Positions 28,012 through 36,876 of a stretch of DNA of 64,000 nucleotides are shown piece after piece. The DNA is from Magnetospirillum sulfuroxidans (GTDB lineage Bacteria; Pseudomonadota; Alphaproteobacteria; Rhodospirillales; Magnetospirillaceae). Under the pieces are notes generated by a model. The model was given only the letters and a program-made list of their open reading frames with translations, was not told the DNA's origin and made no database searches. The position numbers and the translations under genes were made by a program. How positions within the stretch are numbered: the stretch's first letter is position 1; every line of letters begins with the position of its first letter. Where the stretch lies: NCBI RefSeq assembly GCF_018224925.1, contig NZ_JAGTUF010000002.1, positions 62,001 to 126,000 of the forward strand, written 5' to 3'.

Positions 28012-29034
28012 TTACTTGAACGGCGGCGCGTACATCAGACCGCCCTGATTATAAAGGGCGTTCTGGCCACGGGCGATCTTCAGCTTCGAGCCCATGCCGA
28101 CATTGCGTTCAAAGCTTTCACCGTAATTGCCGACCTGCTTGATAATGGTCTTGGCCCAAGCCTCATCCAGGCCCAAGGCCTTGCCGTTGCCGGCGGTCAC
28201 GCCCAACAGGCGCTTGACCTCGGGATCGGCGGAGGTTGCGGCCATCTGATCGACATTGGCCATGCTGACGCCCTTTTCCTCGGCCGCGATCATGGCGAAG
28301 ATGGACCACCGCACAACGTCGAGCCATTGGTCGTCGCCATGACGCACGGCGGGAGCCAGCGGCTCTTTCGAGACGAGTTCCGGCAAGATGGTGTAATCGG
28401 CCGGATTGGGGGCTTCGTTGGCCCGCACCGCGGCCAATTGCGACGCATCCGAGCTGAACGAGTCACAGCGGCCCGAGAAAAAGGCCGAGGTCAGTTCTTC
28501 GTTCTTTTCGATCACCACCGGCTTGAAGGTCATCTTGTTGGCGCGGAACCAATCGGCAAGATTTTGTTCGGTGGTGGTGCCCGGCAACACGCAGATGGTG
28601 GCGCCGTTCAGTTCCTTGGCCGATTTGACCCCCAGCTTGGTGGGAACCATGAAGCCCTGGCCGTCGTAATAATTGGTGACGGTAAAGTTCAGGCCGTTGG
28701 CGGTGTCGCGCGACAGCGTATGCGTGGTGTTGCGGGCCAGCATGTCGATTTCGCCCGATTGCAGGGCCGGCAGGCGTTGCTGCGCCGACAGCGGCGTGTA
28801 CTTCACCTTGGTGGAATCACCGAAAACGGCGGCGGCGACGGCGCGGCAGACATCGACGTCAAGACCGCTCCAATTGCCTTTTTCGTCGGGGGCGGAGAAA
28901 CCATAAAGGCCCAGATTAACGCCGCATTGGACGAAACCCTTGGCCTTGACCGCATCCAATGTCGATCCGGCAAAAGCCGGGCTCGAGCCTACGATTACGG
29001 CAGCGATCGTGGCGAGTGTCTTCAACGCTTTCAT
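28012..29034 (-). CDS. aapJ: Periplasmic general L-amino-acid-binding protein AapJ
   Basis: A 340-residue binding protein with signal peptide MKALKTLATIAAVIVGSSPAFA. The mature protein starts GSTLDAVKAKGFVQCGVNLG and has GLDVDVCRAVAAAVFGD and MLARNTTHTLSRD, hallmarks of AapJ/BztA proteins. First gene of the operon, preceded by GGGGGAG. The 221 bases between it and the divergent gene at 29256 hold both promoters; I see no clear consensus there. Confidence 0.93.
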   Translation of the reverse strand: MKALKTLATIAAVIVGSSPAFAGSTLDAVKAKGFVQCGVNLGLYGFSAPDEKGNWSGLDVDVCRAVAAAVFGDSTKVKYTPLSAQQRLPALQSGEIDMLARNTTHTLSRDTANGLNFTVTNYYDGQGFMVPTKLGVKSAKELNGATICVLPGTTTEQNLADWFRANKMTFKPVVIEKNEELTSAFFSGRCDSFSSDASQLAAVRANEAPNPADYTILPELVSKEPLAPAVRHGDDQWLDVVRWSIFAMIAAEEKGVSMANVDQMAATSADPEVKRLLGVTAGNGKALGLDEAWAKTIIKQVGNYGESFERNVGMGSKLKIARGQNALYNQGGLMYAPPFK

Positions 29035-29255
29035 CGGTTCTCCCCCATATGACTGTTGGAATGATCAGGCTATGCTGGAAATCGGCCGAGGTCTAGCTGG
29101 TATCACCAGGGCAAAACAACTTTTGCCATATCTGGGAAGCTATTCCCCCCATTTCCAGAGTCATTTCAGCATTTGATCGACGTCACGGAATTGACTTGGC
29201 GATCCGGCCATCGTTATGGTCCACCAACACCTGAACAAGGTATGCAATCCGCATC

Positions 29256-29666
29256 ATGGCAATGCACCGCCGGGGATTTCTAAAGTTGTTTCGCACCGAC
29301 GGCTCGACCGTGCGGGCGTTGCTGCTTGCCCTGGCCGTGCAAATCCTGCTGCCGTTGCTCGGCGTGCTGCCGGCCCAGGCCGCCCCCTCCGCCGATACCA
29401 TGGTCATCTGCACCGCCCATGGCATGGTCACCTTGGTCGCTGACGGCCAGGGCGGCTGGGAACAAACGCAACAATCCGCCGAAACCGGCATTTCCTGCTC
29501 CTTCTGCCTGCCCCTGCTGGCGGTGGCGACGGCGCCCTCGGTCGCCCCCGGCATACTGTTGCCGGTTGTCACCACCCTTGCGTCGCCACGCTATCGCGAC
29601 GAAGCCGCCCCACGTCCGGTCCTTACCCTGTCGGCGCGGCCTCGCGGCCCGCCAATCCTGGTCTAG
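29256..29666 (+). CDS. DUF2946-like small exported protein
   Basis: A 136-residue protein with one N-terminal membrane segment or signal sequence (about 19-43, ALLLALAVQILLPLLG). It has a short Cys-containing region, VICTAHGM and ISCSFCLPLL, as in the DUF2946 family often found beside TonB receptors for metals. It opens the plus-strand operon that continues with the receptor 45 bases later. Its exact job is unknown; the cysteine/histidine pattern fits metal handling. Confidence 0.65.
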   Translation: MAMHRRGFLKLFRTDGSTVRALLLALAVQILLPLLGVLPAQAAPSADTMVICTAHGMVTLVADGQGGWEQTQQSAETGISCSFCLPLLAVATAPSVAPGILLPVVTTLASPRYRDEAAPRPVLTLSARPRGPPILV

Positions 29667-29711
29667 CCCCCTTTCCTTTCCTTTTTTTTCGGCTAGACGA
29701 GGTTTTCTTTC

Positions 29712-31826
29712 ATGTCCTCCGCATCCTTGCGGCGGCGCGTCTGCGCATCCGCCATCACTTTCGTTGCCCTTATTCCGCCGGCCTTGGCCGAAGACGACCC
29801 CACCGTGCTGGACGAAATCAGCGTCACCGCCACCCGCAGCGAACGGGCCACCAAGGACGTCCCGCAATCCATCAGCGTCATCGGTTCCGAACGGATCGAA
29901 GCCGAGCGCATGTTCAACATCAAGGACGCGCTGTCGGGCACGGCGGGGGTGCAGGTCGACAGCAAGAACGGCGGCTCGGACGTGCGCCTGTCCATTCGCG
30001 GCGCCGGCATCAAGGCGGCCTATGGCGTGCGCGAGATCATGGTCTTGCGCGACGGCGTGCCGATGAGCGACCCCGACAGCTTTACCCGTTTCGATTTTAT
30101 CGACACCCAAGACATCGACCGCATCGAGGTGGCCAAGGGGCCTGGGTCAATTTTCTCCACCGGTTCGGCCGGCGGAACGATCCAGATCTTGTCGAAATCG
30201 GTCTTCGACCAAACCGCCAATCGCGCCCGCATCGGCCTGGGCACGCAAGGGGCGCAGAATCTGCACATGCGCTGGGGCGGCATGATTGACGACACTCAGG
30301 CGGTAGCGGTAACCGCTTCGCGCCGGGTGCTGGAGAATGGCTGGCGCCATTGGAACAATTTCGAGACCAATCAGGCTGGGTTCAAATACGGCCGGATCAT
30401 GCCCTCGGGCGGGACGTGGGATTCGGAAATCAGCTTTTCCAACAGCTTCACCCAATTGCCCGGCACCATGAACACCTCGCAGTTCAATGAATACCGGACG
30501 ACCGGACGGCAAAACGACAATTCCGACGCATTCAAGAATTCCGGCCGCGATGCCTGGACGCTGTTCGGCAACACCCGTTATGAACAAGATTTCGGCGATT
30601 TCACCTTTCGCCCACGCGTCTACGCCAATCACTGGGAGCATTATCACCCGGTAACCGGCGTCATCAACGTGTCCGAAGGCAATTACATCTTCGGCACCGA
30701 TATCGAAGGCGAATACCGCCATAATCTGGCCGGCATGAATTCCACCTTGGTCGGCGGCGTTACCTTGCGCGCCGATCTGTCGCTGGATGCGCGCAAATAC
30801 GCCTATCGCGATTACACCACCGCCGGCACCCGCATCAAATCCACCTTGTCCGACCGTCAGGGCGGCCTGCTTGAAACCCAGGACACCAAGAACTATCTGG
30901 CCGGCGTCTTCGCCCAGGAAACCCTTACCCCCACCGATCGTCTGTCCGTCGATCTGGGCGGCCGCGTCGATCGCAGCATGTTCGAGATCGATACCGATAA
31001 ACGCGGCGAATACAATTACGCCACCGGCAATTACACCTGGGGCGCCAGCCAGTCACAGGCGACGCCGTCCTTTACCCTGGTATCGCCCAAGATCGGCGCC
31101 AGCTACAAATTAACCCCGACGCTGACCGCCTATGCCTCGCTGGCCCAGGGCGATCAGATACCGTCATCGTCGGAACTGACCAGCAACCCTGGCCTGACCA
31201 CGGCCCAGTCCCGCAATTATGAAATTGGCCTTAAGCATCGTTCGAACCAATGGCAGTTCGACGCGGCGCTGTACTACAACCCGGTCAAGGACGACATCGT
31301 CCAGGTCTATGAAAACGGCCAATCGGTTTATCAGAATGCCGGCCAGACCGAGAAAAAGGGCTTTGACGGCACCTTGACCTACCGCCCGTTGCCGGGCCTG
31401 AGCATCGGCGGCAGCTACACCTATAGCGACTATACCTATGACCGCTTCGCCGAAATCACCGGCAGCGGCGCCGCCAAGACCACCACCAGCCGCGCCGGCA
31501 ACCGGGTGCCGCTGATCCCCATGCACCAATATTCGCTGTTCGCCCAATATCGCCACGACAGCGGCCTGAACGCGCGGATCCAGACCATCAGCTGGGGCGA
31601 ATACTGGATGGACAACGCCAACACCGAGAAATACGGCGGCTATTCCTTTGTCACCAACGTCTCGTTGGGCTGGGACATCACGCCGGAACACGCCATCGCC
31701 CTGAACATCGACAACGTGTTCGACCAGCATTACGCCACCGAAGCAAAAAAGGACACCAACGGCAGCAAGACCTTTGGCGGAGCGGCGCCGCGCAGCTTCC
31801 TTGCCACTTACACCTTGAAATTCTAA
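29712..31826 (+). CDS. TonB-dependent outer-membrane receptor
   Basis: A 704-residue outer-membrane receptor with a signal peptide (about 1-26). TonB box region DEISVTATRSE. A plug domain spans about 50-170 (VPQSISVIGSERIEAER, RLSIRGAG, LRDGVPMSDPDS, IEVAKGPGSIFSTG). A 22-strand barrel ends in the aromatic residue of LATYTLKF. It imports an iron complex or another metal chelate using the TonB encoded five genes later. The substrate cannot be read from the sequence; the operon partners suggest reductive metal release. Confidence 0.92.
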   Translation: MSSASLRRRVCASAITFVALIPPALAEDDPTVLDEISVTATRSERATKDVPQSISVIGSERIEAERMFNIKDALSGTAGVQVDSKNGGSDVRLSIRGAGIKAAYGVREIMVLRDGVPMSDPDSFTRFDFIDTQDIDRIEVAKGPGSIFSTGSAGGTIQILSKSVFDQTANRARIGLGTQGAQNLHMRWGGMIDDTQAVAVTASRRVLENGWRHWNNFETNQAGFKYGRIMPSGGTWDSEISFSNSFTQLPGTMNTSQFNEYRTTGRQNDNSDAFKNSGRDAWTLFGNTRYEQDFGDFTFRPRVYANHWEHYHPVTGVINVSEGNYIFGTDIEGEYRHNLAGMNSTLVGGVTLRADLSLDARKYAYRDYTTAGTRIKSTLSDRQGGLLETQDTKNYLAGVFAQETLTPTDRLSVDLGGRVDRSMFEIDTDKRGEYNYATGNYTWGASQSQATPSFTLVSPKIGASYKLTPTLTAYASLAQGDQIPSSSELTSNPGLTTAQSRNYEIGLKHRSNQWQFDAALYYNPVKDDIVQVYENGQSVYQNAGQTEKKGFDGTLTYRPLPGLSIGGSYTYSDYTYDRFAEITGSGAAKTTTSRAGNRVPLIPMHQYSLFAQYRHDSGLNARIQTISWGEYWMDNANTEKYGGYSFVTNVSLGWDITPEHAIALNIDNVFDQHYATEAKKDTNGSKTFGGAAPRSFLATYTLKF

Positions 31827-31840
31827 GACGGAGGTCATCC

Positions 31841-32656
31841 ATGCGCATTTTCCTGATGGCCGCCATCGCCGTGGCGACGGCGTCTCCCGCCCTGGCTCAA
31901 CATGACCACGCCAGCCCCTCTGCCCAAGCCGCCGCCCAAGGATGGACCGCGACCCCGATCGTGACGGCGCGGCCGGCCGGACGGCTGGAAGCGGTGGCGA
32001 CGCCGCTGAACATGACCGCCGACGCGGTGCGCGTCGTGCCGCCGCAAGGCCCGACCCGGTCGCTGAGTCTGAATGACGGCAAGGCCCGGATCACCCCTGA
32101 AATCGGAAACTACCATCTGGTGCTGGCCTCCAGCGACCACGATGGCAGCTTCATCACGGCCGCCACGGCCATCTATTTCAGCAATCCCGGCCCCGGCCCC
32201 GGCGATCTGTTGGCGGCAGCGCGCCCCGGCTTGCTTTTGCTGCCGGAACGCTTGCCGCGCGAACATTCCAGCTATCGGTCGGGGGAAAGCGTGCGCTTCC
32301 GCCTGATGGCCGATGGCCAGCCCCTGCCGGGGGCGGTGGTAAACCTGGAAACGGCCAATGGCACCCACCAGCGCCTGTACAGTGATCTTGACGGTTGGGT
32401 TTTGGTGACATTTCCCGCCGATTTCCCACCCATCGACCAACGCCCGCCACAAGTCCATGGCCGCCCCAACGGCAGCGCCTTCGCCCTGTCGGCACGGCTC
32501 GGCAGCGGGGCCATCCCGCGTCTGGCCAGCTTTGCCTACACCTATGGTCCCGACCAATTGGACGGAACCTCGCCCTGGGCTGGCTTCGCCCTGGCCGTGC
32601 TCGGCATGGTTTTAGCCGCCCCCCTGGTCATCCGCCGCACCGGAGCCGCCAAATGA
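31841..32656 (+). CDS. Periplasmic/membrane-anchored protein of the TonB-receptor operon (DUF4198-like)
   Basis: A 271-residue exported protein. Signal peptide MRIFLMAAIAVATASPALA, then a His-containing start (QHDHASPS). The central part is beta-rich and resembles carboxypeptidase-regulatory or DUF4198 folds (LMADGQPLPGAVVNLETANG, YSDLDGWVLVTFP). A C-terminal membrane segment lies at about 245-264. Its stop overlaps the next start as ATGA. Related proteins are found with metal-uptake receptors; the role is inferred only. Confidence 0.6.
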   Translation: MRIFLMAAIAVATASPALAQHDHASPSAQAAAQGWTATPIVTARPAGRLEAVATPLNMTADAVRVVPPQGPTRSLSLNDGKARITPEIGNYHLVLASSDHDGSFITAATAIYFSNPGPGPGDLLAAARPGLLLLPERLPREHSSYRSGESVRFRLMADGQPLPGAVVNLETANGTHQRLYSDLDGWVLVTFPADFPPIDQRPPQVHGRPNGSAFALSARLGSGAIPRLASFAYTYGPDQLDGTSPWAGFALAVLGMVLAAPLVIRRTGAAK

Positions 32657-33675
32657 ATGCCCTGACCCTGATGCGTCTGCGCCCCTGGGTGCAAGCCTTT
32701 AGCCTGATTGTGCTGGTCTATGGCGCCGGCGCCGTCGGCCATTATTCCGCCGACAAATTGTCGGGTGCGCTGCCCGCCTTGTCGTGCGCCTATGACCAGG
32801 AAAACGCCGCCTATTGCGTGCTGGTGCCGTTGCAGCACCAATTGCATCACCGGGTCGGAGAAGGCTTGGTGAAGCTGCACGGCATCACCATGACCTTGTT
32901 CCTGCCGTTGATGTTCACCGTGTTGTCGTTCCTGGCCTTTTTTGTTGTCCTCAACAAGGCGTTTTGCGGCTGGATCTGTCCGCTGGGAACGGTGCAAGAA
33001 GCCCTGCACCGGATCGGGCAACGCTTCGATTTGGCCTTCCGCCGGGTTCCGCCGGCATGGCGGCCCCGAGTTTCCTCGATAAAATGGATCGTGCTGGTTT
33101 TGGCCATCTTCGCCTTGCCGCTGATTTCCGGCATGGGCGTGTTGCCCCATTCGTTCCGTGATCCGTGGTGTCAGGTCTGCCCGTCGCGCATCGTCACGAC
33201 TTTGGCCACCGGCGATGTCAACCAATTGGCCTTGCCGTTGGCCGGCACCTGGAGCGAGATCATCTTCGTCGTTCTGCGTGATCTCGGCTTCGGCTTCGGC
33301 GCCGTCTTCGCCCTGTCGTTCCGCCAACCGTTCTGCCGGGTCTGCCCCATGCTGGCCCTGCACGCCATGTTGCGGCGGTTCGCCCCGTTGCGGCTGGTCA
33401 AACGGGCCAGTGCGCGCTGTGACCGCTGCGGCCTGTGCGCCAAGGCCTGCCCCATGGATATCACCGCCATCCATACCGCCAGCGGCGCCACGGCCTTTGA
33501 TGCCGATTGCACCTTGTGCGGCCGCTGCATCGCCTTTTGTCCCGAAGACGGCACCTTGTCGCTGCGCTTGGGACCGCTGCCGCTGGTAAAATCGTCGGCG
33601 GCGGCCTTTAACGCCATGACCCGGCGGGAAAGCCCCGAAGGCAAGCCCAAGCCCGTCGCCAAGGCAGGACGTTAG
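32653..33675 (+). CDS. Membrane-bound 4Fe-4S ferredoxin (NapH/NosR/CcoG-like)
   Basis: A 340-residue polytopic membrane protein with electron-transfer motifs. Membrane spans at about 12-32, 78-102, 143-163 and 205-222. CxxxCP motifs C105-G-W-I-C109-P, C173-Q-V-C176-P and C228-R-V-C231-P sit at the membrane faces. Two classical 4Fe-4S sites follow (C256, C259, C262, C266 and C286, C289, C292, C296). The start overlaps the preceding stop (ATGA). In this operon it may pass electrons across the membrane to reduce imported metal, as proposed for related proteins; that is inference. Confidence 0.85.
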   Translation: MNALTLMRLRPWVQAFSLIVLVYGAGAVGHYSADKLSGALPALSCAYDQENAAYCVLVPLQHQLHHRVGEGLVKLHGITMTLFLPLMFTVLSFLAFFVVLNKAFCGWICPLGTVQEALHRIGQRFDLAFRRVPPAWRPRVSSIKWIVLVLAIFALPLISGMGVLPHSFRDPWCQVCPSRIVTTLATGDVNQLALPLAGTWSEIIFVVLRDLGFGFGAVFALSFRQPFCRVCPMLALHAMLRRFAPLRLVKRASARCDRCGLCAKACPMDITAIHTASGATAFDADCTLCGRCIAFCPEDGTLSLRLGPLPLVKSSAAAFNAMTRRESPEGKPKPVAKAGR

Positions 33676-33677
33676 CC

Positions 33678-34304
33678 ATGGATCTGGTGGCGCTGGGCGG
33701 AATCTTCGTGCTGGGGGTATCGGTGGGCCTGACCGCCTGCGCCGCCTCGTGCCTGCCCTTCATCGGCACTTGGGCGCTGGCACGCGGCAAGGGCGGCTGG
33801 GACGCGGCCGAGGATCTGGCCGCGTTTCTCGCCGGACGGTTGGCCGGCTATGGCTTGTTGGGGGGCATCGCCGGCTGGGCCGGCGAAAGCCTGGGTCGCA
33901 TCCTGGCTGGGCCGTTGGGACATGGGGCCATCGGGCTGGCCGGAATCGCCGCCGGGCTGGCCCTGGTCTGGCGGCCCCGCCGCCCCACCGGCTGCGCCGT
34001 CAGCCGTGCACCATTGCCGCCGCTGCTGTTGGGGGCCGCTCTTAGCTTGACCCCCTGTGCACCGCTGGCATCGTTGCTGGCGGCGGCGGCATTGGCGGCA
34101 CAACCGCTGCAAGGGGGGATCATGGGAATCGTATTCGGCTTGGGCGCGGCGGTAACACCGCTGGCGCTGGTGGTTCCGGTTCTTGGCCTGCTGGGCCGCA
34201 ACCTGCGTCTTCAGGGCGGAGTGGAAAACTGGTTGCGCTGGTCCGGCGCCGGCGTGCTGGTCGCCCTGGGTCTGCGCCGTCTCAGCCTGTTGGTGGGGAT
34301 ATGA
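33678..34304 (+). CDS. Six-helix membrane protein (CcdA/SafE-like)
   Basis: A 208-residue polytopic protein with about six hydrophobic segments. Cys-Pro features TACAASCLPFIGTW (about 15-28) and LTPCAPLAS (about 120) resemble the redox cysteines of CcdA/DsbD-type thiol transporters. It also resembles TauE/SafE-like or UreH-type membrane proteins in overall shape. It lies 2 bases after the ferredoxin gene and overlaps tonB by 4 bases, so it belongs to the same unit. A redox or metal-transport role is plausible but not proven. Confidence 0.7.
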   Translation: MDLVALGGIFVLGVSVGLTACAASCLPFIGTWALARGKGGWDAAEDLAAFLAGRLAGYGLLGGIAGWAGESLGRILAGPLGHGAIGLAGIAAGLALVWRPRRPTGCAVSRAPLPPLLLGAALSLTPCAPLASLLAAAALAAQPLQGGIMGIVFGLGAAVTPLALVVPVLGLLGRNLRLQGGVENWLRWSGAGVLVALGLRRLSLLVGI

Positions 34305-35053
34305 TGATCGCCGGCCCCCGCCTGTGCGTGCGCGCCGATCCCGGTGGCCGCCGCCGCGGCCCCGTGGCGGCGGCGGTTCTGCATGGCGCCGCGGCCCTCG
34401 CCTTATTGGGAATCGCGCCGCCCTTGGCGCCCCAGCCGCCCCAGCCGCTGTTGATGGTGGAATTCGTCACCCTGCCCCCCCCAGCCCCAACACCGACGGC
34501 CCCAACACCGATCGCCGCCGCCCCGATCCAAAAGCCGCCGTCCAAGCCCGTGGCCACGATCCCGCGTCCGCCCCCCGCCCCCAAAACCATCGCGGCCAAG
34601 ACAATTGCCGTGCAAAACACAACACCCGTGGCTGAAACCGAGGTAGAGACGAAAGCGGACAATAAGACGGTCGATCAAGGGGTTGAACCGGCAGCGGCGG
34701 CCCCCACGGCTGCCATTGCCGCCGCGACAGCCGGAAACGGAACCAAAAGCGGCGACGAAGCCGACAGCTTGCCGAATGCCCATGCCGCTTACCTCAACAA
34801 CCCCAAACCGCCTTATCCGACATTGGCCCGACGGCGCGGTTTGGAAGGCGTGGTCATCTTGATGGTGCGTGTCGATGAATTAGGCCACGTCGCCACACTG
34901 AATGTTCAGCGGTCATCGGGACATTCGGTGCTGGATCAATCAGCTTTGGAGACGGTCAAGTCCTGGCGCTTCGTGCCGGCCAGACGGGCCGGGCATACGG
35001 TAGAAGCCGCCATCGAAATCCCCATCCGCTTTGCCCTGACCGGAACAAGCTGA
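34301..35053 (+). CDS. tonB: TonB energy-transducing protein
   Basis: A 250-residue TonB family protein. Membrane anchor at about residues 22-44, a long Pro/Ala-rich periplasmic spacer at about 45-160, and a C-terminal TonB domain (about 165-250) with PPYPTLARRRGLEGVVILMV and SGHSVLDQSALETVKSWRF. It is probably dedicated to the receptor in the same operon. ExbB/ExbD are not in this window. A terminator follows 30 bases later. Confidence 0.9.
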   Translation: MMIAGPRLCVRADPGGRRRGPVAAAVLHGAAALALLGIAPPLAPQPPQPLLMVEFVTLPPPAPTPTAPTPIAAAPIQKPPSKPVATIPRPPPAPKTIAAKTIAVQNTTPVAETEVETKADNKTVDQGVEPAAAAPTAAIAAATAGNGTKSGDEADSLPNAHAAYLNNPKPPYPTLARRRGLEGVVILMVRVDELGHVATLNVQRSSGHSVLDQSALETVKSWRFVPARRAGHTVEAAIEIPIRFALTGTS

Positions 35054-35084
35054 CATGCGGGGCAACAAACGACAAAGCCAAGGA

Positions 35085-35110
35085 CGGGGCCGACAAAGCG
35101 GCCCCGTTTT
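35085..35110. terminator. Terminator between tonB and a convergent small gene
   Basis: CGGGGCCG (35085-35092) pairs with CGGCCCCG (35099-35106) around ACAAAG, followed by TTTT on the plus strand. It ends the TonB operon. On the minus strand the same stem follows the small gene at 35113 but has only TCCTT after it. Confidence 0.75.
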
Positions 35111-35112
35111 CC

Positions 35113-35256
35113 TCACGCGGCCAAAGCGGCCTGATTTTGACGCAACAGCAATTCGACCACGGCCAATTGCCAGATGCGGCTGCCTTCCACCTTGGCGTCT
35201 TCGGCAATCTGCCGAAGCATTTCGATGGACAGATTGCGGATCCATTCTTCCAACAT
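35113..35256 (-). CDS. Small helical protein of 47 residues
   Basis: Minus-strand ORF beginning MLEEWIRNLSIEMLRQIAED and ending in LLLRQNQAALAA. It is amphipathic and probably two helices. GGAGG lies 10 bases before the ATG, and codon use is like that of the surrounding chromosomal genes (GAA, GCC, CTG, CGC). It reads in the same direction as tRNA-Arg. If the mobile element is removed it would lie about 140 bases downstream of that tRNA. Function unknown; support is the Shine-Dalgarno, codon use and the terminator stem after its stop. Confidence 0.5.
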   Translation of the reverse strand: MLEEWIRNLSIEMLRQIAEDAKVEGSRIWQLAVVELLLRQNQAALAA

Positions 35257-35388
35257 AATGCAACAACCTCCATGTTGTTGCGGCGCAGCATATCTGAAAA
35301 TGCAGCGGTCTTACCACCGCAGCCAATGCATCGGAGGCATGTGTGGAATGCAAGAGATTGTGGTTTTCCGATAGCCGTGGCGGAACGG

Positions 35389-35396
35389 AGAATATG
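35389..35396. repeat. Left 8-bp target-site duplication of the element
   Basis: AGAATATG directly outside the left terminal inverted repeat. It matches AAAATATG outside the right repeat at seven of eight positions, with the last six identical. This is the expected trace of transposition with an 8-bp staggered cut. Confidence 0.7.
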
Positions 35397-35421
35397 CGGA
35401 ATTATGTAGCAAACGCCACCA
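35397..35421 (+). repeat. Left terminal inverted repeat
   Basis: 25 bases starting CGGAATTATGTAGC and ending GCCACCA. It is the exact inverse complement of 46747-46771. Similarity stops abruptly after base 25 on the inside and before base 1 on the outside. Confidence 0.9.
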
Positions 35422-35489
35422 AACCCAATTCGTTTTGGGAAACTGGGCGCTTAAGCTCGGCTCCAGACTGATATGGAGCGGATCGAGCG

Positions 35490-35933
35490 ATGAGCCGGGC
35501 CAGCGTGGAAAGTGTGGTGAAAGTGCTTCTCCGGAAGCGGACAGTTCTCGCCAAAGCCGTTGCCCTGGCCGAGGCGGTCGTGGAGGTCAGGCGCCAGGAA
35601 GTGGCGCACCTCGATGCGACCATTCGACTTTTGACCACGGACACCCCTCCCGATAAGAAAAGGCCTGGGCGCCGGAGCGGCAGCCTTAGCCGCACCCTGG
35701 TCGGCATCCTCCGGTCAACCAGGCAGGCCCTGCCTATTCAGGCCATCGTCGAGAAATATCTCGCCGTCTCGGGCATGCCTGCCGACGATCGCTCAGCCCT
35801 CACCACCGCGATCCGGCGCTCCCTCATCAATCTGCGGAACCGGGGCGCCGTTACTACGGCGCCCGGCCCCAAGGGAGGTTACCTATGGCGCATCAACGCC
35901 GAGGTTTCCGAACTCGCCGCTGATACCCCCTGA
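35490..35933 (+). CDS. Coiled-coil/winged-helix protein at the left end of the element
   Basis: A 147-residue protein reading inward from the left repeat, starting 69 bases from it. Residues about 5-50 form a probable coiled coil (KRTVLAKAVALAEAVVEVRR, HLDATIRLL). After a basic linker (DKKRPGRRS), residues about 68-135 look like a winged-helix domain (ALPIQAIVEKYL, RRSLINLRNRGAVTTA, GYLWRI). The protein encoded at the other end has the same layout and matching key positions (KR, DA-RL, LR--GAV, W-R). This suggests DNA binding, perhaps of the element ends or in regulation. It overlaps the transposase tail-to-tail by 41 bases. Confidence 0.75.
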   Translation: MSRASVESVVKVLLRKRTVLAKAVALAEAVVEVRRQEVAHLDATIRLLTTDTPPDKKRPGRRSGSLSRTLVGILRSTRQALPIQAIVEKYLAVSGMPADDRSALTTAIRRSLINLRNRGAVTTAPGPKGGYLWRINAEVSELAADTP

Positions 35934-36876
35934 ACTCGGGATCTGGTCCGCAGTTGAGCGCCAAGTGCAGGATGAGCATCACCAATTCCAGCGCAGAAAG
36001 GCGGCGGTGATCCTCGCGAAAGGCCGCCTCCACAGCGTAGCGGTGCAGATGGTGGCCGGATATCCGGTGGTGCTGACCGCGCTCCAGTTTGCGAAGCCGA
36101 GAGAAGAAGCTTTCCGCCTGGTTGCTACAAGCAACCCCATCCGAATAAACCTCCTCGTGGTTGATGCGATAAATCTCGTGCGTGGCATGCAAATCGTTCC
36201 ACGAGGGCGCTTCATCGCCATAGCCGATAGTGCCTGGGCGCATTCGGCGCGCCAGGAACGGCACTCCTCCAGCCTCTGTCGGAGCAACGGTCACAATTGT
36301 CCGTCCCGTCGGCTTTCGCTCCCTGCCCACGATCACGACCCTGCGCTTTGGGCTCTTGTTTCTGGCCTTCCGGCGGTCTCGCCGGTTTTTGCGCCAATTG
36401 GCCTTGCGGACGTGACCGCCGATATAACAGCCGTCGAATTCGACCTCCTCTCCTTCACCGCCAATTTGGCGGTCGGAGCACTCGACCAAGAAGCTGTGCC
36501 GAAGCTTGTGGAATAGGGCAAACGTTGTTCGGTGATTGACGTCCAGTTGCCGCGACAGTTGCGCTGCCGACGTTCCTTTCGCTGCGGTTGCCCACAAGGT
36601 GACGACCACCAACAACTGGCGCAGTGATAGCTTTCGGCCATGAAAGGCCGTCCGGCTGGTCAGGCTAAAATTTCGAGCGCACCACTTGCATTTGAAGCGT
36701 TTGCGGGCATCCGGACCAGTAGCCGGCATATTGCAGTCAGGGCAGATCGCCGCCCCTTGGGTCGAAGGCCATCGTGCTCGGCAGAAGAGAGCGAAGATGT
36801 CGGCATCCGACATTTGCATGATGTGAAGCAGGCCAAATCCGCGGCTGGCCGCAGATAGCAAGAAATGGATCGACAT
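35893..36876 (-). CDS. IS1595-family transposase (ISXO2-like), copy 1
   Basis: A 327-residue transposase. The ATG at 36876 (MSIHFLLSAAS...) has GGGGA 6 bases upstream; an ORF extends to 36942 without support. The zinc ribbon is C45-x2-C48 ... C63-x2-C66. The DDE-type core has D149 (VEFDGCYIGGH), D221 (GYGDEAPSWND) and the N252/E255 motif (ACSNQAESFFSRLR), then HHRISGHHLHRYAVEAAFRE, all hallmarks of the family. It appears intact. It is the candidate enzyme for moving the whole element. No separate inverted repeats flank this gene, so it is probably not an independent nested IS. Confidence 0.9.
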   Translation of the reverse strand: MSIHFLLSAASRGFGLLHIMQMSDADIFALFCRARWPSTQGAAICPDCNMPATGPDARKRFKCKWCARNFSLTSRTAFHGRKLSLRQLLVVVTLWATAAKGTSAAQLSRQLDVNHRTTFALFHKLRHSFLVECSDRQIGGEGEEVEFDGCYIGGHVRKANWRKNRRDRRKARNKSPKRRVVIVGRERKPTGRTIVTVAPTEAGGVPFLARRMRPGTIGYGDEAPSWNDLHATHEIYRINHEEVYSDGVACSNQAESFFSRLRKLERGQHHRISGHHLHRYAVEAAFREDHRRLSALELVMLILHLALNCGPDPEFRGYQRRVRKPRR

